Positions 1 through 10,737 of a stretch of DNA of 64,000 nt are shown in pieces. The stretch comes from Pseudoduganella plicata (lineage in GTDB: Bacteria; Pseudomonadota; Gammaproteobacteria; Burkholderiales; Burkholderiaceae_D). The notes beneath the pieces are model-generated. The model was not told where the DNA came from and searched no databases. It was given only the letters and a program-made list of their open reading frames with translations. The DNA lies in assembly GCF_004421005.1 (NCBI RefSeq), contig NZ_CP038026.1, positions 1,736,001-1,800,000 on the forward strand, given 5' to 3'. Within the stretch, counting starts at the first letter, position 1. Every line of letters begins with the position of its first letter. The position numbers were made by a program, and so were the translations under genes.

Positions 1-477
1 GGCAACGATGGCCAGCAGCAGGATGACGGCGGCGATTTCAAACGCATAGATGTACTGGGTGTAAATCAGTTTGCCCAGTTCCTTCGTGTTGCCGATGGTG
101 CCTGCCGCGGCCGGAGCCTGCGGACCGGCCACGCCGTAGACGCGCCACAGCACGGAAGCCATCTCCAGCACGATGATGCCGCCTACAACGGAAGCGACGG
201 GCAGGTAATTCCAGAACCCTTCGCGCAGGCGCGTGTTGTCGATGTCGATCATCATGACGACGAACAGGAACAGCACCATCACGGCACCCACGTACACCAG
301 CACGAGGACGATCGCCAGGAACTCGGCTTTGAGCAGCATCCAGATGCCGCCCGCCTGGAAGAACGCCAGCACCAGGAACAGTGCCGCCGTGACGGGGTTG
401 CGCGCCGTGATGACGCGCGCCGCGGCCACGACCATGATGGTCGCGAACACGTAGAACAATACGGTTATGAAGTCCAT
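1..477 (-). CDS. nuoJ: NADH-quinone oxidoreductase subunit J, truncated at the window edge
   Basis: Membrane subunit of proton-pumping complex I. The visible 159 codons begin MDFITVLFYVFAT and encode several hydrophobic helices, including a segment ending AIVLVLVYVGAVMVLFLFVV that is typical of NuoJ. The C-terminus lies beyond base 1. The gene follows nuoI by 29 bases on the same strand, as in the usual nuoA-N order, so nuoK-N presumably continue to the left of the window. The start is the ATG at 477, which fits the family N-terminus. Confidence 0.95.
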   Translation of the reverse strand, partial: MDFITVLFYVFATIMVVAAARVITARNPVTAALFLVLAFFQAGGIWMLLKAEFLAIVLVLVYVGAVMVLFLFVVMMIDIDNTRLREGFWNYLPVASVVGGIIVLEMASVLWRVYGVAGPQAPAAAGTIGNTKELGKLIYTQYIYAFEIAAVILLLAIVA

Positions 478-506
478 AAACTAATCCTGATCAGTATTGG
501 TGGCGA

Positions 507-995
507 TCAGCGGTACGCCGCGTCCGCCGCACGGGCGGCGGCAATGTCCGCTTCGTAGCGGTCGCCGACGGCCAGCAGCATCTCTTTGGTGTAGTACAGA
601 TCGCCGCGCTTCTCGCCGTGGTATTCCAGCACGTGGGTTTCCACGATCGAGTCGACGGGGCAGGATTCCTCGCAGAAGCCGCAGAAGATGCACTTGGTCA
701 GGTCGATGTCGTAACGCGTCGTGCGGCGGGTGCCGTCGTCGCGCTGCTCCGATTCGATCGTGATGGCCATTGCCGGGCACACCGCTTCGCACAGCTTGCA
801 GGCGATGCAGCGTTCTTCACCGTTCGGGTAGCGGCGCAGCGCGTGCAGGCCGCGGAAGCGCGGCGACATCGGCGTCTTCTCTTCCGGGTACTGCACGGTG
901 ATCTTGCGGGAGAACATGTACTTCCCCGTCAGCGCCATGCCCTTGATCAGTTCGGACAGCAGCAGGCTGCCGAAAAAGTCTTTTACTCGTTCCAT
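507..995 (-). CDS. nuoI: NADH-quinone oxidoreductase subunit I, 2x[4Fe-4S] ferredoxin
   Basis: Peripheral-arm electron carrier of complex I, passing electrons towards cluster N2. The 162-residue protein has two complete ferredoxin motifs: CIACKLC with Cys63, 66, 69 and 73, and CIFCGFC with Cys102, 105, 108 and 112. These eight residues ligate clusters N6a and N6b. Length and N-terminus ([10 protein letters not shown]) match betaproteobacterial NuoI. It sits 12 bases after nuoH in the same operon. Confidence 0.97.
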   Translation of the reverse strand: MERVKDFFGSLLLSELIKGMALTGKYMFSRKITVQYPEEKTPMSPRFRGLHALRRYPNGEERCIACKLCEAVCPAMAITIESEQRDDGTRRTTRYDIDLTKCIFCGFCEESCPVDSIVETHVLEYHGEKRGDLYYTKEMLLAVGDRYEADIAAARAADAAYR

Positions 996-1007
996 TTTGC
1001 GCTTCCC

Positions 1008-2087
1008 TTACTTCCAAATATTCCAGGACGTCTGCATCCAGCAGGCCACCAGCACCAGCCAGAACAGGGTCAGCGGAATGAATACCTTCCAGCCCAGACG
1101 CATGATCTGGTCGTAACGGTAACGCGGGAAGGTACCACGCACCCAGATGAACACCGAGACCAGCAGGAACGTCTTCAGGAACAACCAGAAGAAGCCGCCG
1201 AATCCGCCCCAGAATTCCAGGAACTTGAACGGGGCCTGCCAGCCGCCCAGGAACATGATCGAAGCCAGCGCGCCGATCAGGATGAGGTTGGCGTATTCGG
1301 CCAGCATGAACATCGCGTACGACATGCCCGAATATTCGACCATGTGGCCGGCCACGATTTCCGACTCGCCCTCGACCACGTCGAACGGGTGACGGTTGCT
1401 TTCGGCCAGGCCGCAGGTCAGGTAGACCACGAACAGCGGCAGCAGCGGCAGCCAGTTCCAGGACAGGAACGTCAGGCCCATGTCGGCGAACTGGCCGCGG
1501 CCCTGGCCGTTGACGATGTCGATGAAGTTCAGCGAACCGGACACCATCAGCACGACGACCAGCGCGAAGCCCATCGGGATTTCGTACGAGATCATCTGGG
1601 CCGACGCACGCATCGCGCCCATGAACGAGTACTTCGAGTTGGACGACCAGCCGGCGATGATGATGCCGTAGACTTCCATCGACGTGATCGCCAGCAGCAG
1701 CAGCAGGCCCGCGTTGACGTTGGCCAGCACGGCTTCCGGACCGAACGGCACGACCGACCAGGCCGCCAGCGCCGGCATGATCGTCATGATCGGGCCGATC
1801 ACGAACAGGCCGCGCACGGCCTTGGTCGGGATGACGATTTCCTTGAACAGCAGTTTCAGGGCATCGGCGATCGGCTGCAGCAGACCCATCGGACCCACGC
1901 GGTTCGGGCCGATACGGATCTGGATCCAGCCGATCAGCTTGCGTTCCCACAGCGTGGCGTAGGCAACCATGCCCATCAGCGGCAGCAGCACGCACAGCAG
2001 CTTGATCATCGTCCAGGCGAATGGCCAGACGGGACCCAGCAGCTCGGCGCCGCTGGTGTTGATGGTGTTGACGAATTCCAGCGCCAT
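1008..2087 (-). CDS. nuoH: NADH-quinone oxidoreductase subunit H
   Basis: Membrane subunit of complex I that forms most of the quinone chamber where the hydrophilic and membrane arms meet. The 359-residue product is a string of hydrophobic helices with the family signature [20 protein letters not shown] in loop 1 and the charged loop [20 protein letters not shown]. The start ATG overlaps the nuoG stop codon by one base, and a GGAGG ribosome site lies in the nuoG tail, suggesting translational coupling. Confidence 0.97.
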   Translation of the reverse strand: MALEFVNTINTSGAELLGPVWPFAWTMIKLLCVLLPLMGMVAYATLWERKLIGWIQIRIGPNRVGPMGLLQPIADALKLLFKEIVIPTKAVRGLFVIGPIMTIMPALAAWSVVPFGPEAVLANVNAGLLLLLAITSMEVYGIIIAGWSSNSKYSFMGAMRASAQMISYEIPMGFALVVVLMVSGSLNFIDIVNGQGRGQFADMGLTFLSWNWLPLLPLFVVYLTCGLAESNRHPFDVVEGESEIVAGHMVEYSGMSYAMFMLAEYANLILIGALASIMFLGGWQAPFKFLEFWGGFGGFFWLFLKTFLLVSVFIWVRGTFPRYRYDQIMRLGWKVFIPLTLFWLVLVACWMQTSWNIWK

Positions 2088-4417
2088 TATTTGGCCTCCC
2101 CTGCTTTAGCGACCGAGATGGGGCCGAACATGTCGCCCAACGTGGCCGTCGACACGTGCGCCGCCGGCACGCGCACGACGTTGGCCGGCAGCGACGGATC
2201 GATGCGGGCGGCCAGGATCGCCGAACCGGCGCCTTGCAGCACCTGCACCATGTCGTCGTTCTTTACGCCGATCTGTTCGGCCAGGGCCTTCGAGATGTGC
2301 GCTTTGGGCGGTGCCGCATCGGGCGTGGCCTGCAGCGGCGCCGAACGGCGCGCCAGCGCGTCCGAGAAGTAGATCGGCACGTCGGCGATGCGCTCGAGCT
2401 TGTCGCCGGCGCCGAACGAGGCAGCGGTCAAGGCCGCTTTCGTCGTGTTGGACAGCTTGTCCGACACGTCGGCCACGCCCTTGCCCAGCACTTCGTCGCG
2501 GATCGATTCCGAGGTTTCGTAGTCGAAGCCCGGCAGGCCGAGGATGTTGCCCAGCACGCGCAGCACCTTCCAGGCCGGACGCGCGTCGCCCAGCGGCTTG
2601 ACGGTACCGTTGAAGCTCTGCACGCGGCCTTCGCAGTTGACGAAGGTGCCGGACGTTTCGGCGAACGGTGCGATCGGCAGCAGCACGTCGGCGTAATCCG
2701 CGCCGTGCTTGAAGGCGGACATGACAACCACCATCTCGGCGCCGTTCAGCGCGGCCACGGCCTGGGCCGGGTTGACGGCGTCCAGTTCCGGTTCCGCATT
2801 CAGCAGCACGTAGGCTTTCTTTGGCACGGAGAACGCCGGGGCAGCCTTGGCAGCGGTAGCGCCGACCAGGTAGCCGCCAACCGTGTTGGCCGCTTCCGTC
2901 AGCACGCCCAGCTTGGCGCCGGTCGCGTTGGCGATCCACTGCGCGGCGGCGTGGATCTGCGACGCTTGCGGGTGATGCACGGCGGCGTTGCCCAGGAAGA
3001 CGGCTTTCTGTTCGCCAGCGATCAGCGAGGCGGCAACGGCCTTGGCGGCGTCGTTCGCTTCAATGGCTTCGAAGCCGGCAGGTGCGCCCTCGCCTTTCGC
3101 TTGCGCGACGGCGGAAACAATACCGGACAGCGCTGCCAGCCAGTCGGACGGCGCGGCGACGATGTTCGTGCCGACCTTGATCAGGCTGTCGTCACCGGAA
3201 GCGCCGATCAGGGAAATCCTTGCACCGTTCTTGGCGGCGGCGCGCAGGCGCGTGGCCAGCAGCGGGTGATCCTTGCGCAGGAACGAGCCGATGACCAGCG
3301 CGCCCTGCAGGTTCGACACGTCGGCAATCGGCATGCCCAGCCATGGCGTGACTTCGCCGTCCAGCGCGAAGTCGCTCTGGCGCAGGCGGAAGTCGACGTT
3401 CTCGAAGCCGACACCGGACGCCAGCTTTTTGAGCAGCGCCAGTTCCTCGACGGTCGAGTGCGCGGTCGCGTAAGCGGCGATCGCGTCGGCACCGTGTTCG
3501 TGCTTGATGTTCTTCAGGCCGTGCGCCACGTACTCCAGCGCCGTCTGCCAATCGACTTCCTTCCACTGGCCGCCTTGCTTGAGCATCGGCTGCGTCAGGC
3601 GCTCGGTGGAGTCCAGCGCTTCGTACGAGAAGCGGTCCTTGTCGGAAATCCAGCACTCGTTGATCGCTTCGTTTTCCAGCGGCAGCACGCGCTTGACCTT
3701 GCCCTGCTTGACCTGAACGATCAGGTTGGCACCGAGGCCGTCGTGCGGCGACACCGATTTGCGGCGCGACAGTTCCCACGTGCGGGCGCTGTAGCGGAAC
3801 GGCTTCGACGTCAGCGCGCCCACCGGGCACAGGTCGATCATATTGCCCGACATCTCCGAGCTGACCGCTTCGCCGACAAACGTCGTGATTTCCGAGTGCT
3901 CGCCACGACCCAGCATGCCCAGTTCCATGACGCCGGCCACTTCCTGGCCAAAGCGTACGCAACGGGTGCACTGGATGCAGCGGCTCATCTCCTTCATGTT
4001 GATGAGGGGACCGGCATCCTTCGGCACGACCACGCGCTTGTCTTCTTCGTAGCGCGAGTTGTTGCTGCCGTAGCCGACCGCCAGATCCTGCAGCTGGCAT
4101 TCGCCGCCCTGATCGCAGATCGGGCAGTCCAGCGGGTGGTTAATCAAGAGGAACTCCATGACGCTTTTCTGCGCCTGGACGGCCTTCTCGCTGTGCGAGC
4201 GCACGATCATGCCGGCGGAGACCGGCGTGGCGCAGGCTGGCAACGGCTTTGGCGCCTTTTCCACTTCGACCAGGCACATCCGGCAGTTCGCCGCGATCGA
4301 CAATTTCTTGTGATAGCAGAAGTGCGGGATGTACGTGCCCAGTTTGTTGGCAGCGTCCATCACCATGGAACCCGGTGGGACTTCTACCTTCTTGCCGTCA
4401 ATTTCGATTTCAACCAT
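2087..4417 (-). CDS. nuoG: NADH-quinone oxidoreductase subunit G
   Basis: Large peripheral iron-sulfur subunit of complex I, 776 residues from the ATG at 4417 ([13 protein letters not shown]). A GTG at 4426 is an alternative start three codons upstream. The N-terminus carries a [2Fe-2S] ferredoxin domain ([15 protein letters not shown]), a His/Cys4 cluster motif ([20 protein letters not shown]) and a further [4Fe-4S] motif (CIQCTRC). The remaining two-thirds is the molybdopterin-oxidoreductase-like domain, which in complex I has lost its cofactor role. It lies 9 bases after nuoF. Confidence 0.96.
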   Translation of the reverse strand: MVEIEIDGKKVEVPPGSMVMDAANKLGTYIPHFCYHKKLSIAANCRMCLVEVEKAPKPLPACATPVSAGMIVRSHSEKAVQAQKSVMEFLLINHPLDCPICDQGGECQLQDLAVGYGSNNSRYEEDKRVVVPKDAGPLINMKEMSRCIQCTRCVRFGQEVAGVMELGMLGRGEHSEITTFVGEAVSSEMSGNMIDLCPVGALTSKPFRYSARTWELSRRKSVSPHDGLGANLIVQVKQGKVKRVLPLENEAINECWISDKDRFSYEALDSTERLTQPMLKQGGQWKEVDWQTALEYVAHGLKNIKHEHGADAIAAYATAHSTVEELALLKKLASGVGFENVDFRLRQSDFALDGEVTPWLGMPIADVSNLQGALVIGSFLRKDHPLLATRLRAAAKNGARISLIGASGDDSLIKVGTNIVAAPSDWLAALSGIVSAVAQAKGEGAPAGFEAIEANDAAKAVAASLIAGEQKAVFLGNAAVHHPQASQIHAAAQWIANATGAKLGVLTEAANTVGGYLVGATAAKAAPAFSVPKKAYVLLNAEPELDAVNPAQAVAALNGAEMVVVMSAFKHGADYADVLLPIAPFAETSGTFVNCEGRVQSFNGTVKPLGDARPAWKVLRVLGNILGLPGFDYETSESIRDEVLGKGVADVSDKLSNTTKAALTAASFGAGDKLERIADVPIYFSDALARRSAPLQATPDAAPPKAHISKALAEQIGVKNDDMVQVLQGAGSAILAARIDPSLPANVVRVPAAHVSTATLGDMFGPISVAKAGEAK

Positions 4418-4426
4418 GATGATCAC

Positions 4427-5725
4427 TTAGAAAGCCGAGACAGGCACCAGGCAGTGCTTGTGCTCGACGTGATATTCGAATTCTTCGCGGAATTGCTTGA
4501 TGAACGCCCGCACCGGCATCGCCGCCGCATCGCCCAGCGCGCAGATCGTGCGGCCCTGGATGTTGTCGGCAATCGAGTTCAGCATGTCCAGGTCGCTCTG
4601 GCGGCCCTGGCCGTTCTCGATGCGGTGGATCATGCGGTACATCCAGCCCGTGCCTTCACGGCATGGCGTGCACTGGCCACACGATTCTTCGAAGTAGAAG
4701 TAGGACAGGCGTTCCAGCGCCTTGACCATGCAGCGCGTCTCGTCCATGACGATGACGGCGCCCGAACCCAGCATCGAACCCGCTTTCGCGATCGAATCGT
4801 AGTCCAGGTCGGTTTGCATCATGATCTCGCCGCGGATCACCGGTGCGGACGAACCGCCGGGAATGACCGCCTTGATCTTTTTGCCGCCACGCATGCCGCC
4901 GGCCAGTTCCATCAGCTTGGCAAACGGCGTACCCAGCGGCACCTCGTAATTGCCCGGACGCTCGACGTCGCCGGAGATCGAGAAGATCTTCGTGCCGCCG
5001 TTGTTCGGCTTGCCCAGCGCCAGGTAGTTCTCGGCGCCCAGGTTCAGGATGAACGGCACGGCCGCGAACGTTTCCGTGTTGTTGATCGTCGTCGGCTTGC
5101 CGTACAGGCCGAACGAGGCCGGGAATGGCGGCTTGAAGCGCGGCTGGCCTTTTTTACCTTCCAGCGATTCCAGCAGTGCCGTTTCCTCGCCGCAGATGTA
5201 CGCGCCATAACCGTGGTGCGCGTGCAGCTGGAAGCTGAAATCGGAACCGAGGATGCGGTCACCGAGGTAGCCGGCGGCGCGCGCCTGCTCCAGCGCTTCC
5301 TCGAAGCGCAGGTAGTCCTCGAAGATCTCGCCGTGGATGTAGTTGTAGCCCACGGTGATCCCCATCGCATAAGCGCCGATGGCCATGCCTTCGATCAGTG
5401 CATGGGGGTTGTAGCGGATGATGTCGCGGTCCTTGAACGTGCCCGGCTCGCCTTCGTCCGTGTTGCAGACGAGGTATTTCTGGCCCGGGAACTGGCGTGG
5501 CATGAAGCTCCACTTCAGGCCCGTGGGGAAACCGGCGCCGCCGCGGCCGCGCAGGCCCGACGTCTTCAGGTCGGCGATGATGGTTTCCGGCGCGATCTTG
5601 CCTTCCAGGATGCGGCGCAGCGCGGAATAACCGCCGCGCTTGACGTACTCTTCCAGGTGCCAGTTGTCGCCGGTCAGATCCTTCAGGATCAGCGGGTTGA
5701 TGTGACGGTCGTGCAGCGAGGTCAT
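4427..5725 (-). CDS. nuoF: NADH-quinone oxidoreductase subunit F, NADH/FMN-binding
   Basis: Catalytic entry subunit of complex I that oxidises NADH through FMN and passes electrons to a [4Fe-4S] cluster. The 432-residue reading begins [11 protein letters not shown] at 5725. Its ATG overlaps the nuoE stop codon as ATGA (5722-5725), so the longer upstream frame inside nuoE is not used. Visible motifs are the nucleotide-binding [10 protein letters not shown] (about residues 60-69) and the cluster motif [12 protein letters not shown] in the last quarter, followed by a fourth Cys in RTICALGD. Confidence 0.97.
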   Translation of the reverse strand: MTSLHDRHINPLILKDLTGDNWHLEEYVKRGGYSALRRILEGKIAPETIIADLKTSGLRGRGGAGFPTGLKWSFMPRQFPGQKYLVCNTDEGEPGTFKDRDIIRYNPHALIEGMAIGAYAMGITVGYNYIHGEIFEDYLRFEEALEQARAAGYLGDRILGSDFSFQLHAHHGYGAYICGEETALLESLEGKKGQPRFKPPFPASFGLYGKPTTINNTETFAAVPFILNLGAENYLALGKPNNGGTKIFSISGDVERPGNYEVPLGTPFAKLMELAGGMRGGKKIKAVIPGGSSAPVIRGEIMMQTDLDYDSIAKAGSMLGSGAVIVMDETRCMVKALERLSYFYFEESCGQCTPCREGTGWMYRMIHRIENGQGRQSDLDMLNSIADNIQGRTICALGDAAAMPVRAFIKQFREEFEYHVEHKHCLVPVSAF

Positions 5726-6198
5726 TTCTTCAGTTCCTCCACGAGGGCGTCGATCTTTTCCATGCTCATGAACGAGCACATGCGGTGGTTATTCACCAGC
5801 ATCACGGGTGCGTCGCCGCAGGCGCCCATGCACTCGCCCTCTTGCAGCGTGAATGCGCCGTCCGCGGTGGTGCCGCGGTAGTCGATGCCCAGCTTCTGCT
5901 TCAGGTGCTCGCCGGCCTTGACGCCGCCCGACAGGGCGCACGGCAGGTTGGTGCACACGGTGATCTTGTGCTTGCCGACCGGCTTCAGGTTGTACATGTT
6001 GTAGAAGGTCGCGACTTCCTGCACAGCAATGGCCGGCATGCCGATGTAGTCGGCGATTTCCTTCATCGTTTCTGGCGACAGCCAGCCCAGTTCTACCTGG
6101 GCGTGAGCCAGCGAGGCCATGACGGCCGACTGGCGCTGGTCGGCCGGGTACTTGGCCAACTCGCGGTCGATTTTTTTATAGCACTGCTCGGATAACAT
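5722..6198 (-). CDS. nuoE: NADH-quinone oxidoreductase subunit E, [2Fe-2S] subunit
   Basis: Thioredoxin-fold subunit of the NADH dehydrogenase module. The 158 residues begin [18 protein letters not shown] at 6198. The four cluster ligands are visible as Cys82 and Cys87 (CTNLPC) and Cys123 and Cys127 (CMGAC). The open frame extends upstream into nuoD, but the ATG at 6198, 16 bases past the nuoD stop, fits the family N-terminus. Confidence 0.96.
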   Translation of the reverse strand: MLSEQCYKKIDRELAKYPADQRQSAVMASLAHAQVELGWLSPETMKEIADYIGMPAIAVQEVATFYNMYNLKPVGKHKITVCTNLPCALSGGVKAGEHLKQKLGIDYRGTTADGAFTLQEGECMGACGDAPVMLVNNHRMCSFMSMEKIDALVEELKK

Positions 6199-6214
6199 AA
6201 TTCTTTCCGCCCTC

Positions 6215-7468
6215 TTAACGGTCGATACTGCCGAACACAATGTCTTGCGTCCCGATGATGGTGACCGCGTCGGCGATCATGTGGCCGCGCGCCATTTCAT
6301 CCAGGCTCTGCAGGTGAGCATAGTCCGGGGCACGAATCTTCATCCGGTACGGTTTGTTGGCACCGTCCGACACCAGGTAGATGCCGAACTCGCCTTTCGG
6401 GTGTTCGACGGCGGCATACGCCTCGCCTGGTGGCACGTGGAAGCCCTCCTGGAACAGCTTGAAGTGGTGAATCAGCGATTCCATGTTCGACTTCATGTCG
6501 ACGCGCGACGGCGGGGCGATCTTGCGGTTGTCCGTGATGACCGGGCCCGGGTTGTTGCGCAGCCACTCGACGCACTGCTTGATGATGCGGTTCGACTGGC
6601 GCAGTTCTTCCACGCGCACCAGGTAGCGGTCGTAGCAGTCGCCGTTGGTACCGATCGGAATATCGAAGTCCATCAGGTCGTACACTTCGTACGGCTGCTT
6701 CTTGCGCAGGTCCCACTGTATGCCCGAACCGCGCAGCATGGCGCCCGTGAAGCCCATCGCCAGCGCGTCTTCCGGCGACACGACGCCGATGCCGACCGTA
6801 CGCTGTTTCCAGATGCGGTTGTCCGTCAGCAGCGTTTCGTATTCGTCGACGTACGTCGGGAAACGGGCCGTGAACGCTTCGATGAAGTCCAGCAGCGAAC
6901 CCTGGCGGTGTTCGTTCAGCTTGTCGATTTCCTTCTTGCCGCGGATCGACGATGGGCGGTGCTGCGGCATCGCGTCCGGCAGGTCGCGGTAGACGCCGCC
7001 CGGGCGGTAGTAGGCCGCGTGCATGCGCGCGCCCGACACGGCTTCGTAGCAGTCGAACAGGTCTTCGCGGTCACGGAAGCAGTACAGGAACGGACCCATC
7101 GCACCGACGTCGAGCGCGTGCGCGCCCAGCCACATCAGGTGGTTCAGGATACGGGTGATCTCGTCGAACATCACGCGGATGTACTGCGCGCGCAGCGGCA
7201 CTTCCAGGCCCAGCAGGCGCTCGATGGCCAGCACGTAGCCGTGCTCGTTGCACATCATCGACACGTAGTCGAGACGATCCATGTACGGCACGGACTGCAG
7301 GTAGGTCTTCTGCTCGGCCAGCTTCTCGGTGGCGCGGTGCAGCAGGCCGATGTGCGGGTCGGCGCGCTGGATGACTTCGCCGTCCAGCTCCAGCACCAGG
7401 CGCAGCACGCCGTGCGCTGCCGGGTGCTGCGGACCAAAGTTCAGGGTGTAATTCTTAATATCAGCCAT
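6215..7468 (-). CDS. nuoD: NADH-quinone oxidoreductase subunit D, 49-kDa subunit
   Basis: Quinone-site subunit of complex I, derived from the [NiFe]-hydrogenase large subunit without its metal cysteines. The 417-residue protein starts [31 protein letters not shown], which includes the conserved HPAAHG loop near the quinone pocket, and ends IVFGSIDR, the usual family terminus. The start ATG shares one base with the nuoC stop codon. Length is normal for Betaproteobacteria. Confidence 0.97.
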   Translation of the reverse strand: MADIKNYTLNFGPQHPAAHGVLRLVLELDGEVIQRADPHIGLLHRATEKLAEQKTYLQSVPYMDRLDYVSMMCNEHGYVLAIERLLGLEVPLRAQYIRVMFDEITRILNHLMWLGAHALDVGAMGPFLYCFRDREDLFDCYEAVSGARMHAAYYRPGGVYRDLPDAMPQHRPSSIRGKKEIDKLNEHRQGSLLDFIEAFTARFPTYVDEYETLLTDNRIWKQRTVGIGVVSPEDALAMGFTGAMLRGSGIQWDLRKKQPYEVYDLMDFDIPIGTNGDCYDRYLVRVEELRQSNRIIKQCVEWLRNNPGPVITDNRKIAPPSRVDMKSNMESLIHHFKLFQEGFHVPPGEAYAAVEHPKGEFGIYLVSDGANKPYRMKIRAPDYAHLQSLDEMARGHMIADAVTIIGTQDIVFGSIDR

Positions 7469-8061
7469 TATTTCATCCCGTATTTTTCTTCACGGATCAC
7501 GCGCGGCACGTTTTCGCGCGGCTCGATCGTCACCGGCTGGTACATCACGCGCTTCTGCTCCGCGTCGTAACGCATTTCCGTGTAGCCGGACACGGGGAAG
7601 TCCTTGCGGAACGGATGGCCGATGAAGCCGTAGTCGGTCAGGATGCGACGCAGGTCGCTGTGACCTTCGAACAGGATGCCGTACAGGTCGAACGCTTCGC
7701 GCTCGTACCAGTTGGCCGAACGCCAGATATCGGTCACGGTCGGGATCAGCGGCAGTTCGTCGTCCGGGCAGAACACGCGCACGCGCACGCGCCAGTTGTT
7801 CTTCACGGACAGCAAATGCGAAACGGCCGCATAGCGCGGCCCTTCCCACGTGCCTTCCCCGTAGGTCGAGTAATCGACGCCGCACAGGTCGAGCAGCTGC
7901 TCGAAGCCCAGCGCGGGATTGTCGCGCAACGTCTGCATGACGTCGTGATAGTCGCCAGCCTTGACGACGAGAGTGATTTCACCCAGCGCGGCCGTGACGG
8001 CAACGCGTTCCCCCAGGGCGCTGGCCAGCGCGCCCTGCAATGCTTCCAGATGTGTAGTCAT
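7468..8061 (-). CDS. nuoC: NADH-quinone oxidoreductase subunit C, 30-kDa subunit
   Basis: Hydrophilic connecting subunit of complex I. The chosen start is the ATG at 8061 ([12 protein letters not shown]), giving 197 residues. The open frame runs further upstream, but there it only shadows the 3' end of nuoB. Family signatures include CGVDYSTYG, the block [30 protein letters not shown] (residue order as seen, here abbreviated from a longer block) and the terminal REEKYGMK. It lies 17 bases after the restored nuoB stop. Confidence 0.95.
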   Translation of the reverse strand: MTTHLEALQGALASALGERVAVTAALGEITLVVKAGDYHDVMQTLRDNPALGFEQLLDLCGVDYSTYGEGTWEGPRYAAVSHLLSVKNNWRVRVRVFCPDDELPLIPTVTDIWRSANWYEREAFDLYGILFEGHSDLRRILTDYGFIGHPFRKDFPVSGYTEMRYDAEQKRVMYQPVTIEPRENVPRVIREEKYGMK

Positions 8062-8078
8062 ATTTTTGCGCGCCCCGT

Positions 8079-8554
8079 TTAACGTGCGATCGTATTGGTG
8101 CGCCTGATCTTGTTTTGCAGCTGCAGGATGCCGTACAACAGAGCCTCGGCGGTCGGAGGACAGCCCGGCACGTAGATATCGACGGCACGATGCGATCGCA
8201 ACCGCGCACCACCGAATACGAGTAGTGATAGTAACCGCCGCCGTTGGCGCAGGTGCCCATGGAGATGACCCAGCGCGGCTCGGACATCTGGTCATAGACC
8301 TTGCGCAGTGCCGGCGCCATCTTGTTGCACAGCGTGCCGGCCACGATCATCACGTCGGACTGACGTGGCGACGGGCGGAACACGACGCCGAAGCGGTCCA
8401 TGTCGTAACGGGCCGCGCCCACGTGCATCATTTCGACCGCACAGCAGGCCAGACCGAACGTCATCGGGAACATCGACCCGGTACGCGCCCAGTTGATCAG
8501 CTTGTCGGCCGAGGTGGTGATGAAACCTTCGTTTAATACGCCTTCAATAGCCAT
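8079..8554 (-). pseudogene. nuoB: NADH-quinone oxidoreductase subunit B, single-base frameshift
   Basis: Subunit carrying cluster N2, the last electron donor to quinone. From [11 protein letters not shown] at 8554 the frame matches NuoB up to RGCDRIVP (residue 124), then goes out of frame into an Arg/Cys-rich tail that would end at 7979 inside nuoC. The correct continuation, [19 protein letters not shown] and onward to RTNTIAR-stop at 8079, is present in the next frame. Adding one G/C pair at 8183/8184 (plus-strand GACGGCAC to GACCGGCAC) restores 158 residues, the usual length. Cys37, Cys38 and Cys102 are in frame, but the fourth N2 ligand (expected Cys132 in PGCPP) is lost. A sequencing error is the likely cause; a true lesion would disable complex I. 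Confidence 0.9.
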
Positions 8555-8557
8555 GGC

Positions 8558-8917
8558 TTATTCCCAATCAAGGGCACCTTTCTTCCAGATATACCAAAAA
8601 CCGACAACGAATTCGGCGATGAAGATCATCATCGTAACGAAGCCCTGCCAGCCCAGTTCGCGCATGGAGACGCCCCACGGGAAGAAGAATGCAGTTTCCA
8701 GGTCGAACAAAATAAACAGGATTGCGACGAGGTAGTAACGCACGTCGAATTTCATGCGGGCGTCTTCGAAGGCTTCGAAGCCGCACTCGTAGGGGGACAG
8801 TTTCGCCGCGTCGGGCTTGTGCGGACCAAGCAGACGGCCAAGCACCTGGGGAACTACGCCGACACCGATGCCGACAAGGAGGAACAGAAGTACGGGGAAG
8901 TAATTTTCGAGGTTCAC
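8558..8917 (-). CDS. nuoA: NADH-quinone oxidoreductase subunit A
   Basis: Small three-helix membrane subunit at the quinone junction of complex I and first gene of the nuo operon. The start is taken as the GTG at 8917 ([16 protein letters not shown]), which gives 119 residues, the usual length. A longer frame starts at 8998 but adds an N-terminus not seen in the family. Signatures are [20 protein letters not shown] and [15 protein letters not shown]. The ribosome site in front of the GTG is weak. nuoB begins 4 bases downstream. Confidence 0.93.
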   Translation of the reverse strand: MNLENYFPVLLFLLVGIGVGVVPQVLGRLLGPHKPDAAKLSPYECGFEAFEDARMKFDVRYYLVAILFILFDLETAFFFPWGVSMRELGWQGFVTMMIFIAEFVVGFWYIWKKGALDWE

Positions 8918-9094
8918 GGTAGGATCACAGCTGTTGTTGAACGATCGGTCAGGAGAGTGCTGCACCGGCAGGCACAGCCAACGCTCGACCCCAATCAAAC
9001 GCTGAGACCAGGATCAAACGACACATCCTCGTAAAAAAAACCAGCTTAGGCATGAGGGCAACTCAGGCGCCTTGTGCTGGCTTCTCAAATTCAT

Positions 9095-9178
9095 TGGTGC
9101 CGACGACGAGACTCGAACTCGTACAGCTTGCGCCACTACCCCTCAAGATAGCGTGTCTACCAATTTCACCACGTCGGC
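9095..9178 (-). tRNA. tRNA-Leu (GAG), anticodon loop one base short
   Basis: Read on the minus strand, the gene starts GCCGACGTGGTGAAATTGGT and ends with a complementary CGTCGGC acceptor strand, then A and an encoded CCA. It has a D arm, a long class II variable arm, and a T arm with GTTCGAGTC. The anticodon stem CTATC/GGTAG encloses only TTGAGG, six bases with GAG as the anticodon, where seven are expected. Four G follow TTGA where five would restore the loop (plus strand, four C at 9139-9142). Total length is 84 with CCA. Confidence 0.9.
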
Positions 9179-9275
9179 ATTAAGGCCGCTATTCTACTCT
9201 TCTTTACGCACTTTGTTAATGAAGTTTGTGCCAAATCAAAGCGAAAAAGCGGAATAAATCGAAGAACTCTTAGTT

Positions 9276-9728
9276 TTACTTCGGAACAGTGTTCGATGGC
9301 GCGCTGTTGGACGGCGCAGGCGCAGGCGCAGGCGTCGTCACGGCAGGTGCCGGCGCGGCCGGAGCCTGGGCGGCAGGCGCCGCTGGCGCCGTCGTTGCAG
9401 GTGCGACCGGTGCGTTCGCGGCAGGGATCGCGGCCGAGCCGGTCACGGGTGCCGTGATGTTCGACAGCACGCTCGTGCCGCCGGACGTGCGCTGCGTTGC
9501 CAGTGCGGACAGGCCCAGCGTGGCGGCGAAGAAGATCGCCGCGGCCACGGCCGTCGACTTCGACATGAAGTTCGACGAGCCCGTCGCACCGAACAGGGAG
9601 CCGGACGCGCCGGAGCCGAAGGCGGCGCCCATGTCGGCACCCTTGCCGTGTTGCAGCAGCACGAGGGCAATGATTGCCAGCGCGGAGACGACCTGTACTA
9701 CGACGACCAGATTGAACAAGGTGTTCAT
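9276..9728 (-). CDS. secG: Preprotein translocase subunit SecG
   Basis: Accessory subunit of the SecYEG channel. The 150-residue protein starts MNTLFNLVVVVQVVSALAII, has a first membrane helix to about residue 23, the family motif GKGADMGAAFGSGASGSLFG in the loop, and a second helix around residues 55-75. The last 60 residues are a long Ala/Pro-rich tail (repeated APA, PAP), longer than in enteric SecG but common in Burkholderiales. It lies between tpiA and tRNA-Leu, all on the minus strand. Confidence 0.95.
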   Translation of the reverse strand: MNTLFNLVVVVQVVSALAIIALVLLQHGKGADMGAAFGSGASGSLFGATGSSNFMSKSTAVAAAIFFAATLGLSALATQRTSGGTSVLSNITAPVTGSAAIPAANAPVAPATTAPAAPAAQAPAAPAPAVTTPAPAPAPSNSAPSNTVPK

Positions 9729-9780
9729 GCTATTCCAATTCTCAATATTGCTAGTTAAAAGTACCGCTTGGTAAAAAATC

Positions 9781-10530
9781 TCAGCCGGCCGCGTGCACGA
9801 TCGCGAGGAAATCCGCCACCTTCAGTGCCGCGCCACCGATCAAACCGCCATCGATGTCGCACTGCGCCAGCAAATCCTTCGCATTCTCCGGCTTCATGCT
9901 GCCGCCGTAAAGGATCTGCATGTTCGCCGCCGCCTGCGGATTGCGCTCGGCCACCTGCTTGCGCAGCATGGCATGCACTTCCTGCGCCATGGCCGGCGTG
10001 GCCGTCTTGCCTGTGCCGATGGCCCAGACAGGTTCGTACGCCAGCAGGATCTTCTCGACAGCGGACGCTTCCAGCACATCGAGCACGGCCTGCAGTTGCG
10101 CGCATACGACAATATTGGTGCGCCCCGCTTCGCGCTGCGCCAGCGTTTCGCCAACGCAGACGACCGGCGTCAGGCCGGCGTTCAGCGCCGCCAGCACTTT
10201 TTGCGCGACGACTTCGTTGTTTTCCTGATGGTACGCGCGACGCTCGGAATGGCCGCACAGCACATAGCGGCAGCCGAATTCGTGCAGCATCGATGCCGCC
10301 ACTTCACCCGTGTAGGCGCCGGCGGCATAGGCGGAAACATCCTGCGCACCCCATGCGACAGGCGTGCCTGTCAGCTCGGACTGGCATTGTGCCAGATAAG
10401 GCGCTGGCGCGCAGACGCCGCAATCGGTATTCCGGGCGGCGAAGCCTGCCACGATCCCGCGTAATAATACCGAATTCGCGGCAAGGCTGCCGTTCATTTT
10501 CCAGTTGCCGATGACCAGTTTGCGTCGCAT
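9781..10530 (-). CDS. tpiA: Triose-phosphate isomerase
   Basis: Glycolytic enzyme interconverting dihydroxyacetone phosphate and glyceraldehyde 3-phosphate. The 249-residue TIM barrel begins [15 protein letters not shown], which carries the catalytic Lys of NWKMN. The electrophilic His is in CGHSERR, and the catalytic Glu is in [17 protein letters not shown], which also forms the phosphate loop. The C-terminal GGSMKPENA and [10 protein letters not shown] complete the phosphate site. secG follows 52 bases downstream. Confidence 0.98.
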   Translation of the reverse strand: MRRKLVIGNWKMNGSLAANSVLLRGIVAGFAARNTDCGVCAPAPYLAQCQSELTGTPVAWGAQDVSAYAAGAYTGEVAASMLHEFGCRYVLCGHSERRAYHQENNEVVAQKVLAALNAGLTPVVCVGETLAQREAGRTNIVVCAQLQAVLDVLEASAVEKILLAYEPVWAIGTGKTATPAMAQEVHAMLRKQVAERNPQAAANMQILYGGSMKPENAKDLLAQCDIDGGLIGGAALKVADFLAIVHAAG

Positions 10531-10640
10531 AGGGGAGTGATTATTCCGGGCGGGTTGATAAACAATAAACCCGCAATTGTAGCGTGGTCATCAAAGGCGG
10601 GTCAAACCTGCACACCACCCAAGCCCGACGCAACGGGCAC

Positions 10641-10682
10641 AGACACCTTTCCGCGGGTCTCGCGACCTGCGGAAAGGTGTCT
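10641..10682. repeat. REP-like 42-base palindrome between tpiA and qor
   Basis: Two perfect 14-base arms, AGACACCTTTCCGC at 10641-10654 and its complement at 10669-10682, flank a 14-base loop that itself contains GGTC/GACC complementarity. There is no T run on either side, so it is not a classical intrinsic terminator. It resembles the short intergenic palindromes scattered through Oxalobacteraceae genomes. Confidence 0.75.
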
Positions 10683-10737
10683 CATATTGGCGATCTCCTC
10701 GACGTTAACCCCGCTCCGCGCCAGCCTTGAACCGAAC

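Noticed and set aside
2156-5881. A 1241-codon open frame on the plus strand across nuoG, nuoF and nuoE
   Set aside because: It is antisense to three well-supported complex I genes. Its translation is His/Arg/Gln-rich, without family resemblance, as expected for the complementary frame of GC-rich genes.
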